A stretch of 64,000 nucleotides of DNA from Streptomyces sp. NBC_01353 (GTDB lineage: Bacteria > Actinomycetota > Actinomycetes > Streptomycetales > Streptomycetaceae): assembly GCF_036237275.1 (NCBI RefSeq), contig NZ_CP108352.1, positions 4,588,001 to 4,652,000 of the forward strand. The letters run 5' to 3'. This document shows positions 1 through 8,511 of this stretch, one piece after another (within the stretch, counting starts at the first letter, position 1; each line of letters opens with the position of its first letter). The notes beneath the pieces were generated by a model that worked only from the letters and a program-made list of their open reading frames with translations, made no database searches and was not told the origin of the DNA. Position numbers and translations under genes: made by a program.

Positions 1-1
1 G

Positions 2-79
2 GCCGTGACGGAGTTCCTCGCGGAGGACGAGAAGGAGGGGGAGGACGGGGAGAAGGAGGCGGAGCGGGAGCCCGTATGA
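2..79 (+). CDS. C-terminal end of an unidentified protein (partial)
   Basis: An open frame enters from the left edge and ends at the TGA at 77-79. The 25 visible residues are very acidic and Lys/Glu-rich (pattern EDEKEGEDGEKEAERE), as in a disordered tail. The codons are GC-rich at third positions, so the frame is plausible. The family cannot be named from this fragment. Confidence 0.5.
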   Translation, partial: AVTEFLAEDEKEGEDGEKEAEREPV

Positions 80-123
80 GGGTCGTCCCCGACGAGGTTC
101 GGTCCCCTACCCGGTGACGAGGT

Positions 124-867
124 TCAGTCCCCCACCCGGACGAGCGCGAGGGTGATGTTGTCGGGTCCGCCGGCCTCGATGGCGGCCTTCCACAGCTCGA
201 AGGCCGCCTTCCCGTCGTCGTGCACCCGCAGCAGATCCTCGATCTCCTCGTCCGGCACCGGGTCGGTGAGGCCGTCGCTGCACACCAGATAGCGATCGCC
301 CAGGGAGAGCGGGAAGCTCACCACATGGGGCGTGACGGCGTTGTACGTGTGGCTGCCGCCGAGGGTCTGCAGGACGGCCGAGGTGGTGCGCTGTCCGGGT
401 GGGGGCGGCGGGCTGTCGTCCACGCTGACCTGGCGCAACCCGGTCTGCGTCGCGTTGTACACCTTGCTGTCGCCGACGTTGAACGACAGCAGCGACCCCT
501 CCAGGACGAGCGTGCCCGCCACCGTGGTCCCCATGGTGGCCAGGTCCGGGCGGCCGTCGGCCGCCGCGTACACGGCCCGGTTGCACAGCTCCAACGCCTC
601 GCCCATGGCCTCCGTGCCGACCAGCGCCGGCGCGAGCGCGGCGAGTCGGCGCACGACCAGCCCGCTGGCCACCTCACCGGCCGGCTGCCCGCCCAGTCCG
701 TCGGCGACGGCGACGAGAAGTGGCCGGTCGAGGGGGAACAGCATCGTCTGGGGGCTGTCGGTCACGGTCCCGCAGAGCGTCCACGGCCCGACGACGAGAC
801 TGTCCTCGTTGTGGTCGCGCAGCAGCCCCGCATGGCTCAGGGCGGTCACGGCTATGTACGGCGTCAC
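124..867 (-). CDS. PP2C-family serine/threonine protein phosphatase
   Basis: Cytosolic metal-dependent phosphatase, about 247 aa, that would dephosphorylate Ser/Thr-phosphorylated proteins, often the partner of a Pkn-type kinase. The PP2C metal-binding motifs are visible in order: RDHNEDSL near the N terminus, VADGLGGQPAGEVAS, GTTVAGTLV, CSDGLTD and a C-terminal GGPDNITLALV. No membrane segment is seen, and the length suits a stand-alone PP2C domain. The GTG start at 867 is chosen because AGGAGG lies 8 nt upstream; an in-frame extension to 945 is Arg/Gly-rich and not conserved-looking. No kinase gene is in the window, so its substrate is unknown. Confidence 0.85.
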   Translation of the reverse strand: MTPYIAVTALSHAGLLRDHNEDSLVVGPWTLCGTVTDSPQTMLFPLDRPLLVAVADGLGGQPAGEVASGLVVRRLAALAPALVGTEAMGEALELCNRAVYAAADGRPDLATMGTTVAGTLVLEGSLLSFNVGDSKVYNATQTGLRQVSVDDSPPPPPGQRTTSAVLQTLGGSHTYNAVTPHVVSFPLSLGDRYLVCSDGLTDPVPDEEIEDLLRVHDDGKAAFELWKAAIEAGGPDNITLALVRVGD

Positions 868-1029
868 GGCGTCCGCCTCCTCACGCCCTCCGCGGTCGTT
901 CCCCGGCCTCTCTTCGTGTCCTCCCCGCGCCCTCCTCGCCCCCATTGTCCCGCGCTGACATGCGGGGCGCGGTCCGCCGTCGCACGCTGGTGCTGAGCTG
1001 CCTGGCCGCCGAGGAAAGGACGTCCGTCG

Positions 1030-1329
1030 ATGTACGCGAGGCTGAGCACGTACCAGGGGTCACCCGTTCCCGTGGAGGGCGACCTGGCCGCCAAGTCGGA
1101 GGTGATCGTCAAGCTGGTGGAGACCCTGCCGGGCTTCCGGGGCGCGTACTACCTCGTCGACCGCGCCACGGGGAAGGCGACGTCGCTGACCCTGTGGGAG
1201 GACGAGGCGTCCATGGTGGCCAGCGAGGACCGGGCGGCCGCGGTACGGGACGAGTCGTCGCAGCGGGAAGGGCAGCGGGTGGTGTCGGTGGAGCACTTCG
1301 AGGTGGCGTTCAGCCGGCTGGCACCGTAG
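1030..1329 (+). CDS. Small dimeric alpha/beta-barrel (ABM monooxygenase-like) protein
   Basis: A 99-aa protein starting at ATG 1030 after a GGAAAGG ribosome site. The pattern (an opening strand MYARLSTYQG, a helix with Lys/Leu, then RGAYYLVDRATGK and SLTLWEDEASM, ending in VVSVEHFEVAFSRL) fits the antibiotic-biosynthesis monooxygenase / dimeric ferredoxin-like fold, in which two short subunits form a barrel. No cofactor motif is expected in this fold. It could act as a quinol-type monooxygenase or simply as a small-molecule-binding protein; the sequence does not decide. It lies just upstream of the XRE-cupin regulator, on the same strand. Confidence 0.6.
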   Translation: MYARLSTYQGSPVPVEGDLAAKSEVIVKLVETLPGFRGAYYLVDRATGKATSLTLWEDEASMVASEDRAAAVRDESSQREGQRVVSVEHFEVAFSRLAP

Positions 1330-1351
1330 AAGGCCATGGCAGTGAATCCCG

Positions 1352-1374
1352 TATCTGAGATAGGTTCTCAGATA
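1352..1374 (+). promoter_or_regulatory. Perfect inverted repeat over the promoter/start of the XRE-cupin gene
   Basis: TATCTGAGA and TCTCAGATA form a perfect 9-bp inverted repeat with a 5-nt spacer. The right arm ends on the A of the ATG at 1374. The spacer region contains TAGGTT (1361-1366), a good -10 hexamer exactly 7 nt before the ATG, which is the leaderless arrangement. There is no ribosome site upstream of this ATG. A regulator bound here would cover both promoter and transcription start, so autorepression by the XRE-cupin protein is the simplest reading (inference). Confidence 0.7.
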
Positions 1375-1964
1375 TGGGATCAGTGGGATCAGGTGCCGAA
1401 TCCGAGCCGGCCGCGCTCGACACCCGCCTGGCGGGCCGTCTCGCCGAGCTGCGGACGGAGCGCCGCTGGTCGCTGGAGGACCTGGCCGGCCGTACGGGAG
1501 CGAGCCGGTCGACCCTGTCGCGCCTGGAGCGGGTCGAGCTGAGCCCGACGGCGGTCCTGCTGGGCAGGCTCTGTGCGGCGTACGGGCTGACGATGTCCCA
1601 GCTCCTCGCGGAGGTGGAGTCCGAGCCGCCCCTGGTGGTCCGCGCCGGGCGCCAGGAGGTGTGGCGTGACGAGTCCGTGGGGTTCACCCGCCGCTCGGTG
1701 TCGCCCCCGCATCCGGGGCTGCGCGGCGAGCTCGTCGAGGGGGTGCTCGGACCCGGTGGGGACATCGCGTACGACGGGCCTCCGGTCGCGGGCCTCGAGC
1801 AGCACATCTGGGTCCTTGAGGGGGTCCTGGAGGTGACCGAGGGCGGTCGCGTGCACGAGCTGGCGTCGGGGGACTGTCTGCGGTTCCGGCTCTGGGGACG
1901 CTCGCGCTTCCGCTGCCTGGGCCTGGAGCCGGTGCGGTACGCGCTCCTGATCGTCCTGCCCTGA
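1374..1964 (+). CDS. XRE-family regulator with C-terminal cupin domain
   Basis: A 196-aa DNA-binding regulator. Residues about 18-75 form a classic lambda-repressor-like HTH (RLAELRTERRWSLEDLAGRT, then ASRSTLSRLERVELSPT). Residues about 110-190 form a small cupin, with the region GLEQHIWVLEGVLEV and a following GDCLRF turn, the usual ligand-sensing half in this family. The ATG at 1374 has no ribosome site but a -10-like TAGGTT 7 nt upstream, so translation is probably leaderless. It is likely autoregulated through the overlapping palindrome. It is followed 43 nt later by a GNAT gene on the same strand, which may be co-transcribed. Confidence 0.85.
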   Translation: MGSVGSGAESEPAALDTRLAGRLAELRTERRWSLEDLAGRTGASRSTLSRLERVELSPTAVLLGRLCAAYGLTMSQLLAEVESEPPLVVRAGRQEVWRDESVGFTRRSVSPPHPGLRGELVEGVLGPGGDIAYDGPPVAGLEQHIWVLEGVLEVTEGGRVHELASGDCLRFRLWGRSRFRCLGLEPVRYALLIVLP

Positions 1965-2007
1965 GCGCGCCGCTCCGAGAACTCAGAGGAACCGAGGAAC
2001 CGACACC

Positions 2008-2526
2008 GTGCCCACCATCACCCACCTCTCCCCCGAAGCGTTCGCCCCGGCCGTCGACGGCCTCGCCGAGGTCCTGGTCGACGCCGTCGCGAGCGGCGCG
2101 TCGCTGGGCTTCCTCCAGCCCTTCGACCACGAGGCCGCGGCCGCCTGGTGGCACACCCGGCAGCCGGCCCTCGACGCCGGCACCTTGAGGGTCTGGGCCG
2201 CCCACACCCCCGACGGTCTCGTCGGCACGGTGAGCCTGGCCCTCGAACCGAAGGCCAACGGCCGCCACCGCGCCGAGATCGTCAAGCTGATGGTCCACCG
2301 GAAGGCTCGGGGCCAGGGCCTCGCCCGCCGCCTGCTGTCCACGGCCGAACGGGCCGCCCAAGAAGCGGGCGTCACCCTGCTGTTGCTCGACACGGAGAGC
2401 GACAGCACGGCCGACCGCCTCTACGCGACGACCGGCTGGACGCGCTTCGGCAAGGTCCCCGCATACGCCACCGACCCCACGGGCGCGCTCCAGGACTGCA
2501 GCTTCTTCTTCAAGTCGCTGGTGTAG
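2008..2526 (+). CDS. GNAT-family N-acetyltransferase
   Basis: A 172-aa acetyl-CoA-dependent acetyltransferase. The GNAT core is clear: VWAAHTPDGLVGTVSLAL, then EIVKLMVHRKARGQGLARRL, which carries the Q/R-x-x-G-x-G/A pyrophosphate loop, and the late strand ADRLYATTGWTRFG. It resembles acyltransferases that modify small molecules or antibiotics, but the substrate is not readable. The GTG start at 2008 is supported by GAGGAAC just upstream. It ends 11 bp from the converging pentapeptide-repeat gene. Confidence 0.85.
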   Translation: MPTITHLSPEAFAPAVDGLAEVLVDAVASGASLGFLQPFDHEAAAAWWHTRQPALDAGTLRVWAAHTPDGLVGTVSLALEPKANGRHRAEIVKLMVHRKARGQGLARRLLSTAERAAQEAGVTLLLLDTESDSTADRLYATTGWTRFGKVPAYATDPTGALQDCSFFFKSLV

Positions 2527-2537
2527 GGCGGGACGCC

Positions 2538-3137
2538 TCAGGGGCTGAGCGAACCGCGCCGTACGCCGTCCAGGATCGCGTCGGTCAGGACCGTCCCCTC
2601 GGTTCTCGCCGCGATCAGCACGGCCTCCGAGAGGTCAGCGTGCGAGAGGTCGGCGTCGGTGAGTTCGGCTCCGACGAGCTTCGCGCGACGCAGGGAGGCT
2701 CCGCGCAAGGTGGCGCCGATCAGCCGCGCCCGGGAGAACGTCGCGTCGTCGGCCTGGGCGCCGCTGAGGTCGGCGCCGGTGAGGTCGCAGAGGCCGCCGT
2801 TCACCCGCGTCAGCGTCGCGTTCACCAGGGTGGCTCCGCCCAGGTCGGTGCCGGTCAGGAACGCGTCGGTGAGGTCGCAGCCGCTCAGATCGGCGCCCCG
2901 CAGGTCGGCATAGCTCAGGTGAACGCCGGTCAGGTCCGCGCCCGTGAGGTCGACGCCCGCCAGCGGGATGCCGGCGAGGTCGTTGTCGTTGCCCCACGGC
3001 TGGGTCCACGCGCGCACCAGGGAGCGCCAGTCGCCGCCGCCGGTCAGCGCGTCGCGCAGTCCGGCGAGGACGGAGTCGTTCTCCGGCCGGGCCCACCGGT
3101 CCCGTACCTCGGCCTCGTGGCTGTTCTCGTCGGTCAT
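2538..3137 (-). CDS. Pentapeptide-repeat protein, candidate immunity protein of the RHS toxin
   Basis: About 199 aa. After a short N-terminal segment (MTDENSHEAEVRDRW...), residues from about 65 onward are a run of A(D/N)LXX pentapeptides such as ADLTGVHLSYADLRGADLSG, forecasting a right-handed quadrilateral beta-helix. The ATG (3137-3135) overlaps the TGA of the RHS toxin gene in an ATGA, so it should be translationally coupled and made together with the toxin. Toxin genes of this class are normally followed directly by their immunity gene, so immunity is a reasonable inference, although pentapeptide proteins also do other things (for example gyrase protection). A longer in-frame start at 3284 lies inside the toxin gene and is unlikely. 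Confidence 0.8.
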   Translation of the reverse strand: MTDENSHEAEVRDRWARPENDSVLAGLRDALTGGGDWRSLVRAWTQPWGNDNDLAGIPLAGVDLTGADLTGVHLSYADLRGADLSGCDLTDAFLTGTDLGGATLVNATLTRVNGGLCDLTGADLSGAQADDATFSRARLIGATLRGASLRRAKLVGAELTDADLSHADLSEAVLIAARTEGTVLTDAILDGVRRGSLSP

Positions 3138-6100
3138 CCGCCTGAAGTTCCGTTCCGGTTCTGGATCTGGTGCAGGAAGCCTTTCACACGGTCGAGGTGG
3201 TAGACGGTCTCGTCGTGCTTCTTCAGGAGGACTTCGAGGCCGCGTTCCGTCATGCCGTCCGGCAGCCGTTCCATCTCCTTCCACAGCGCCTTGCGGACGT
3301 TCTCCAGGCCCTGCTGCGCCTGCGTGAGGTCCTGGACGTGGTCGAACGGTGTTCCGTCCGGCTTACGGGCCACCACCTCGCCCCCCGCCTCCCGCCGCGC
3401 CGCCGAGTAGTGGTTGTGGTCGGGGTCGGAGTTGATGCGGCCGATCGGGTCGGCCTTGATGTTCTCCAGCTTCTGGATGGCGTTCATCGCCTCGTCGCTG
3501 AGGCCGAGGCCCCGGTACGGCGAGAGACCCAGCGGGTCGGACCAGGTGAACGGGTTGTGGACGTAGGCGGCCGGGTTGGGCGCCGGGGCGAGGCCCAGCG
3601 GGTCGGGCGTCAGGTAGCGGGCGGTCTCGGGGTCGTACTGCCGGAAGTAGTTGTGGTGGAGGCCGGTTTCGGGGTCGTAGTACTGCCCCGGGAATCGCAG
3701 CGGGGTGTACGCCGTCGCGGAGCTGTTCCACGCGGTGGTGCCCCAGAGCGTGGCGCGGGCGTGCCAGGCCGGTTCGCCCGCCTCGTCGACGAGTTCGGTG
3801 GGGGTGCCCACGATGTCGGTGGCGATCGCGAAGAAGCGTTCGTCGAAGATCTCCTGGGAGGCGTCCGTGCCGAGTACGCGCTCCGTCTGGGCCAGCGGCC
3901 GGTTCTGCCGGTGGTCCCAGGTCAGGGCGACGGGGCGGGGCATCCCGGGGGCGGTGGTGGTCTGTTCGCACAGGGTCGAGCCGTCCCAGGTGAACCGGAC
4001 CTCCTCGACGACCGTCTCGCCGTCGTCGGCCAGACGCTGTTTCGCCGTGCGCCGGCCCAGCGGGTCGTACCGGTAGCGCCAGCGGGTGCCGTCGGGCGTG
4101 GTGACGGCCGTGAGGCGGTCCTCGGCGTCCCAGGTGTACCGCCAGGTGTCGGCCTTCCGGGACAGCCGGGTCTTGCGGCGCAGGGTGATCCGGCCGCCGG
4201 CGTCGTGCTCGTACCGCACCGCGCCCGCGCGGGTCACCACCGTCCCGGTGTAGCTGCGGGGGCCGGTCGCCTCGTGACCGGGATGGCCGTCGGGCCAGGA
4301 CGCGGAGGTCTGGTTGCCGGCCGCGTCGTAGGCGTACGTCTCCGTCCAGCCGGCGGCCGTCACCGTCGTCACCCGGCCCGTGGCGTCCAGGCCGTAGCGG
4401 AACGAGCCGCGCAGGGCGTCGTCGAGCGCCGTGAGGTGCCCGTCGGCGCGATAGGTGTACGTGCGGCGGTTGACCGTGCGGTCGCCGGCGGTGAGGTGCT
4501 GTCCGGTCAGCCGGCCGGCCTCGTCCCAGGCCGAGGTCAGGGCCACCGTGTCGCCGAAGGCTCGGCGCACCTCGTGTCCCGCCGCGTCGTGGGCGAAGGC
4601 GATCCGGCGTGTACCGCTGGTCAGCCGGGTGAGGAGGCCTGCCTCGTCGTAGCCGTAGGAGGTGACGTGTCCGGTGGGTGTGACGCGGCGGGCCCGGCGC
4701 CCGGCGTCGTCGTAGCCGTAGGTGAGGGGGCGGCCGTCGACGAGTTCGGCCTTGATCTCGCCGCGGCGGCCGTACGTCCGGAGCAGCTCGCAGTCGGGGC
4801 CCGTGGCCCGGATCATCCGTCCGGCCGTGTCGTACGCGTAGGTGGTGACGGCGCCTGCCGCGTCCTTCCGGACGACCCGGTCGAGCGCGTCCCGCTCGTA
4901 GGAGACGGTCTCGCCCGTGGGGGTGGTGCGGGTGACCACCTGGCCGACCGGGTCGAGGGTGTAGCCGACGGTACGCCCGTCGAAGTCGGTCTCGGACACC
5001 GTCCGGCCGGCCCGGTCGTAGCCGTACGTCCAGGTCAGGCCCTGTGGGTCGGTGACCTTGGTGAGGCGCAGCGCCGCGTCGTGCTCGAAGGTGTGGCGGG
5101 CGCCGTCCGGGCCGGTGCGGGCGGAGAGCAGGTCGAAGTGGGTGTACTCGAAGCGCGTCGTGAGGCCCGTCGCGTCGGTGTGGGCGGTGCAGTTGCCCTC
5201 GCCGTCGTACGTCCAGGACTCGGTGGAGCCGTCGGGGAGGGTGCGCCGGGCGGGATCGCCGTCTGCGTTCCATTCGAGGGTGGTGGTCGCTCCGAGAGCG
5301 TCGGTGATGCGGGTGAGCCTGCCGAAGGCGTCGCGTTCGCACCGGGTGGTGCCGCCGAGCGGGTCGGTGACCGCCACGGGCAGGCCGGCCGGGTCGCAGC
5401 GGAAGGTGGTCACGGCGCCGAACACGTCGGTGGCGGAGCGGAGATGGCCGCGGTCGTCGTACGCGTACCGGGTGGTGTGGCCGCCGGGGTCCGTGACCGA
5501 GATGAGGTTGCCCAGGTCGTCGAACTCCTGGAGCGTGCGCCCGCCGTCCGCGTCGGTGAACTCCACCGGCAGCCCCCGTGCGTCGCGGACGGTGCCGATG
5601 CGGCTGCCGTCGGCGCGGACGACCGAGAGCAGCCGGCCCTCCTCGTCGTACGAGAAGGCGGTGACACGGCCCAGGGGATCGGTGCGGGTCAGCAGGTTGC
5701 CGCGCGTGTCATGGGTGAAGCGGGTGGTGTGGCCGAGCGGGTCGGTGGTGGCGACGACCCGGCAGGCACTGTCGATCAGATGGCGGACGACGCGGCCGTC
5801 GGCGGTGGTCAGCGTGGTGACGCGGTGGCCCGTGGCGGGGTCGGGGGTGCCGTACGCCAGGGTGAGCTGGACGTGTCCTGCCTGGCCGCCCTCGCCGATC
5901 ACCCGGTCGTGCTCGTCGTAGGCGTAGTCGTAGCGGCTCTCGTTGGAGTCGATCCAGGCGATCACCCGCCGCCGGTCGTCGTACTCGAAGGTGAGGGTGG
6001 CGCCGGAGGGTCTGGTGACGGCAGTGAGGTTGCCGTCGGTGTAGGCGTAACGGACGACGTCCTGCCGGGCGCCGTCGGGGAGTTCCAGGGCCAGGCCGGC

Positions 6101-7861
6101 CACCCGGCCGTCCGCCGTGGCGACGGCCAGGCGGCGGCCCGCCGAGTCGGCGAGGGCGAGCGGTGTGCCGTCCGTACCGCGGTCGACGCTGACGGTGTGG
6201 CCGCTCCGGTCGGCGGTGTGGACGAGCCAGGCGTCCCCGTCGTCACCGGGTGCGACGCCGGGCGGCGCGGTGAAGTGGCGGGTCAGGCCGGACTCGGGGT
6301 CGGTGAGGACGTAGTCGCCGCTCGCGTCGCGGGTGAGGAGGCGGCGCACGGTGCCGGACTCGGGGAGGGTGGGGACCCCGGGCACGGGATGCGGGTACGT
6401 GAGCAGGAGGCCGTCGTCGGTGACATGGACGACCCCTCGGGCGTCGATCTCCAGGTGCTCGTCCACGGTGGAGGACCAGGACGGGCCGAAGAAGCGGCCG
6501 GCGGTGTAGCCGGACTCGACGCGCCTGGTGAAGGCCAGCGGCAGCGTGCCCGGCAGGACCACGTCCGTCTGGGGCAGGAACATCCGTCCCGAGGCGAGGT
6601 CCACCGGGTCGGTCTCGTCGACCAGGCGCTGCCCGTCGGGCCGGTTGTGGGTGCCGTTGGGGCCGTTGTCGAGCAGCCTGCGGGCCCGATTGGCGTCACT
6701 GGCGAGGTCCGCCGCGTCCGCCGCGACCCGCACGCCCTTGACGGCGCCCCCTGCGCCGCCGGTCGCCGCGGTCAGCAGCGCGTCGGGGACGAGCCGTCCG
6801 AAGCCCTCCGCGGGGTCCTTCATGAAGTCGTTGATCAACGCCTTGCCCGTGCCCCAGGGGTCGTTGGCGGCGAGGACGAGGCCGGAGGCGAGGCTGTTCA
6901 GATTGGTGAGGTACTCGGCGGGGTGGGTGATGTTGTACGGGTCGGTGGGGTTGATGCCCCGTACGAAGGTGACCAGGCCGGCCGTGCCCTTGATGATGCC
7001 GGCGCCGAAGTGGTCCTTCATCACCTGCAGTTCCTCGAGGCCGTCCATGGCCTGCTCGGCGTAGCTCGGCTTCGCCGGGGCCTCGTCCCTGGCCGCCCGG
7101 ACCGCCGTACGCGCCGTCTCGGCTGCCGAGTTCCGTTGCTTGCGGGCCTCGGCGAGGATCTCCTGCGCCTCCTCCATCTGCGCCTTGCCGGGATCGCTGA
7201 ACGAACCCGGCTTCGGCGGCAGGGAGGACGGGTTCCGCTTGTCGGAGGGCTGGGCGTTGTAGCTGTCGACGGCCTTGTTGTAGTCGTCGACCTGCTTGTT
7301 GTGCGCGTTCGCCGCGTTCTCGGAGGCCTTGGTGCCGGCCTTCCACTTGTCGATCGCCGTCTGCGCCTGCCCCTGCGCCCACTCCACCGTCAGCGCGAAG
7401 CTCGCGATGGCGTCGGCGGCCTTCCCGAAGGCGTCCGCGCCCTTGAACCACTTCGGCGGCTCGATCGCCACGCTCTCGCGGAACGCGTCCGCGGCCTCAC
7501 CCTTGACGGCGGACGAGTCGAGCCCCTTGAGCCCCTTGCCCACCTTGTCGAACGACGACTGGAGATCCCGCAGGTGGGAGGCTGTGGAGCGCAGCTTGGA
7601 CGGGCTGCCGTAGATCAGTTTGGTCTTGTCCTCGGTCTGCCCGAGGTCCATCTCGTCGACCTCGGCGCCCATCCGGTTGGCCAGCGAACGCGACTGCTCG
7701 CGCACCCAGTCCGCGCCGGACTCCCAGCCGACGTCGTCCAGCCGGTCCGCGGTCCAGTTGCCGGCGTCCTCGACCCGGTTGCCGGCCCACTCCACGCCGT
7801 CCTCGACTGCGTCCTCGACGACGTCGGGCGTGATGTCGCTGACGAAATCCCCGATGCCCAC
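3134..7861 (-). CDS. RHS/YD-repeat polymorphic toxin with T7SS-like N terminus
   Basis: A 1575-aa secreted toxin. Residues 1-330 are helical and Ala/Lys-rich, like the trafficking regions of type VII-exported toxins (for example KLRSTASHLRDLQSSFDKVG). About 418-500 is a DUF6531-type module (DPVDLASGRMFLPQTDVVLP). About 560-1400 holds dozens of YD repeats (YDxxGRLTxxTD), which fold into a shell around the toxin. The RHS core ends with RYLTPDPLGL and, at 1442-1446, a second DPLGL, the usual self-cleavage point. The last 129 residues (3137-3523) are the toxin: HYSAARREAGGEVVARKPDG then PFDHVQDLTQAQQGLENV, which I recognise as polymorphic toxin type 28 (Ntox28-like, a predicted RNase). The GTG start at 7861 is 2 nt after the upstream stop; longer in-frame extensions overlap other genes. 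Confidence 0.9.
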   Translation of the reverse strand: MGIGDFVSDITPDVVEDAVEDGVEWAGNRVEDAGNWTADRLDDVGWESGADWVREQSRSLANRMGAEVDEMDLGQTEDKTKLIYGSPSKLRSTASHLRDLQSSFDKVGKGLKGLDSSAVKGEAADAFRESVAIEPPKWFKGADAFGKAADAIASFALTVEWAQGQAQTAIDKWKAGTKASENAANAHNKQVDDYNKAVDSYNAQPSDKRNPSSLPPKPGSFSDPGKAQMEEAQEILAEARKQRNSAAETARTAVRAARDEAPAKPSYAEQAMDGLEELQVMKDHFGAGIIKGTAGLVTFVRGINPTDPYNITHPAEYLTNLNSLASGLVLAANDPWGTGKALINDFMKDPAEGFGRLVPDALLTAATGGAGGAVKGVRVAADAADLASDANRARRLLDNGPNGTHNRPDGQRLVDETDPVDLASGRMFLPQTDVVLPGTLPLAFTRRVESGYTAGRFFGPSWSSTVDEHLEIDARGVVHVTDDGLLLTYPHPVPGVPTLPESGTVRRLLTRDASGDYVLTDPESGLTRHFTAPPGVAPGDDGDAWLVHTADRSGHTVSVDRGTDGTPLALADSAGRRLAVATADGRVAGLALELPDGARQDVVRYAYTDGNLTAVTRPSGATLTFEYDDRRRVIAWIDSNESRYDYAYDEHDRVIGEGGQAGHVQLTLAYGTPDPATGHRVTTLTTADGRVVRHLIDSACRVVATTDPLGHTTRFTHDTRGNLLTRTDPLGRVTAFSYDEEGRLLSVVRADGSRIGTVRDARGLPVEFTDADGGRTLQEFDDLGNLISVTDPGGHTTRYAYDDRGHLRSATDVFGAVTTFRCDPAGLPVAVTDPLGGTTRCERDAFGRLTRITDALGATTTLEWNADGDPARRTLPDGSTESWTYDGEGNCTAHTDATGLTTRFEYTHFDLLSARTGPDGARHTFEHDAALRLTKVTDPQGLTWTYGYDRAGRTVSETDFDGRTVGYTLDPVGQVVTRTTPTGETVSYERDALDRVVRKDAAGAVTTYAYDTAGRMIRATGPDCELLRTYGRRGEIKAELVDGRPLTYGYDDAGRRARRVTPTGHVTSYGYDEAGLLTRLTSGTRRIAFAHDAAGHEVRRAFGDTVALTSAWDEAGRLTGQHLTAGDRTVNRRTYTYRADGHLTALDDALRGSFRYGLDATGRVTTVTAAGWTETYAYDAAGNQTSASWPDGHPGHEATGPRSYTGTVVTRAGAVRYEHDAGGRITLRRKTRLSRKADTWRYTWDAEDRLTAVTTPDGTRWRYRYDPLGRRTAKQRLADDGETVVEEVRFTWDGSTLCEQTTTAPGMPRPVALTWDHRQNRPLAQTERVLGTDASQEIFDERFFAIATDIVGTPTELVDEAGEPAWHARATLWGTTAWNSSATAYTPLRFPGQYYDPETGLHHNYFRQYDPETARYLTPDPLGLAPAPNPAAYVHNPFTWSDPLGLSPYRGLGLSDEAMNAIQKLENIKADPIGRINSDPDHNHYSAARREAGGEVVARKPDGTPFDHVQDLTQAQQGLENVRKALWKEMERLPDGMTERGLEVLLKKHDETVYHLDRVKGFLHQIQNRNGTSGG

Positions 7862-7863
7862 GG

Positions 7864-8511
7864 TCAGTTCCCCCCGGTGTTCGGCTGCTGCTGGGCGGCC
7901 CGCTCCTCGGGAGACGGGCCGAAGGTGTCGTCCACCGCGCGGTCGAAGGCGCCCTGGTCCACGCCGAGCATCTCGTTGAGGATCCGCGACTGGCGCCCGC
8001 CGTTCCCCTCCGTGACGAGCGCCCGCCCGGTGTCCTTCCAGGTCTGCGCGGCCTCGTCCCCGGCGCGCTCGAACGACTCGGCGCTCCAGTCGGGGTTCAG
8101 GTAGTCGGGGGTGAACACATCGCCCCAGTTCTGCTTGACGACATCCGCCTCGGAGGCGTGCGGATTGCCGACGGCGGCGTTCACCGCGATCTTGAAGGTG
8201 CCCTGGAGGTACTGGTCCTCCTCCCAGACGAGCCCGGCGGCGAGACCCAGCGCCGCCGCGAGGGTGTTGGCGTCCTGGACCAACGCCCGTACGCCCCACT
8301 CCCAGCGCTCGCAGTAGTCCTCGAAGTCCACGGAGAGACCGTGGTGCCCGGCCTCCATGCCGGTCATCGACAGGTCCGAGAACCCCTTGCCGAGCACGGC
8401 GCCCGTGCCCGAACCGATGTCGCGCAGCTCGGCGGTGGCCGCCCGGAGGCCGTCGGTGACCTGCTTGATGCTCTCCGCGTCGAACCGCAGGTCCTCCGGC
8501 CCGCCGCCCAT
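7864..8511 (-). CDS. WXG/T7SS-like partner protein of the RHS toxin
   Basis: A 215-aa mostly helical protein (MGGGPEDLRFDAESIKQVTD opening, then GLRAATAELRDIGSGTG and DFEDYCERWEWGVRALVQDA), similar in layout to ESX/WXG100-type helical hairpins, followed by a disordered Gln/Pro tail ending QQQPNTGGN. It has no signal peptide. It sits between the SseB-like gene (TGATG overlap at 8509-8513) and the RHS toxin (2-nt gap), so the three are one operon. A role as chaperone or co-exported partner in T7SS delivery of the toxin is inferred from this position and the helical pattern, not from a specific motif. Confidence 0.75.
   Translation of the reverse strand: MGGGPEDLRFDAESIKQVTDGLRAATAELRDIGSGTGAVLGKGFSDLSMTGMEAGHHGLSVDFEDYCERWEWGVRALVQDANTLAAALGLAAGLVWEEDQYLQGTFKIAVNAAVGNPHASEADVVKQNWGDVFTPDYLNPDWSAESFERAGDEAAQTWKDTGRALVTEGNGGRQSRILNEMLGVDQGAFDRAVDDTFGPSPEERAAQQQPNTGGN

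Noticed and set aside
3170-8104. 1644-aa open frame on the plus strand
   Set aside because: It is the shadow of the RHS gene on the other strand; the translation is Val/Arg/Gly-rich with no domain.
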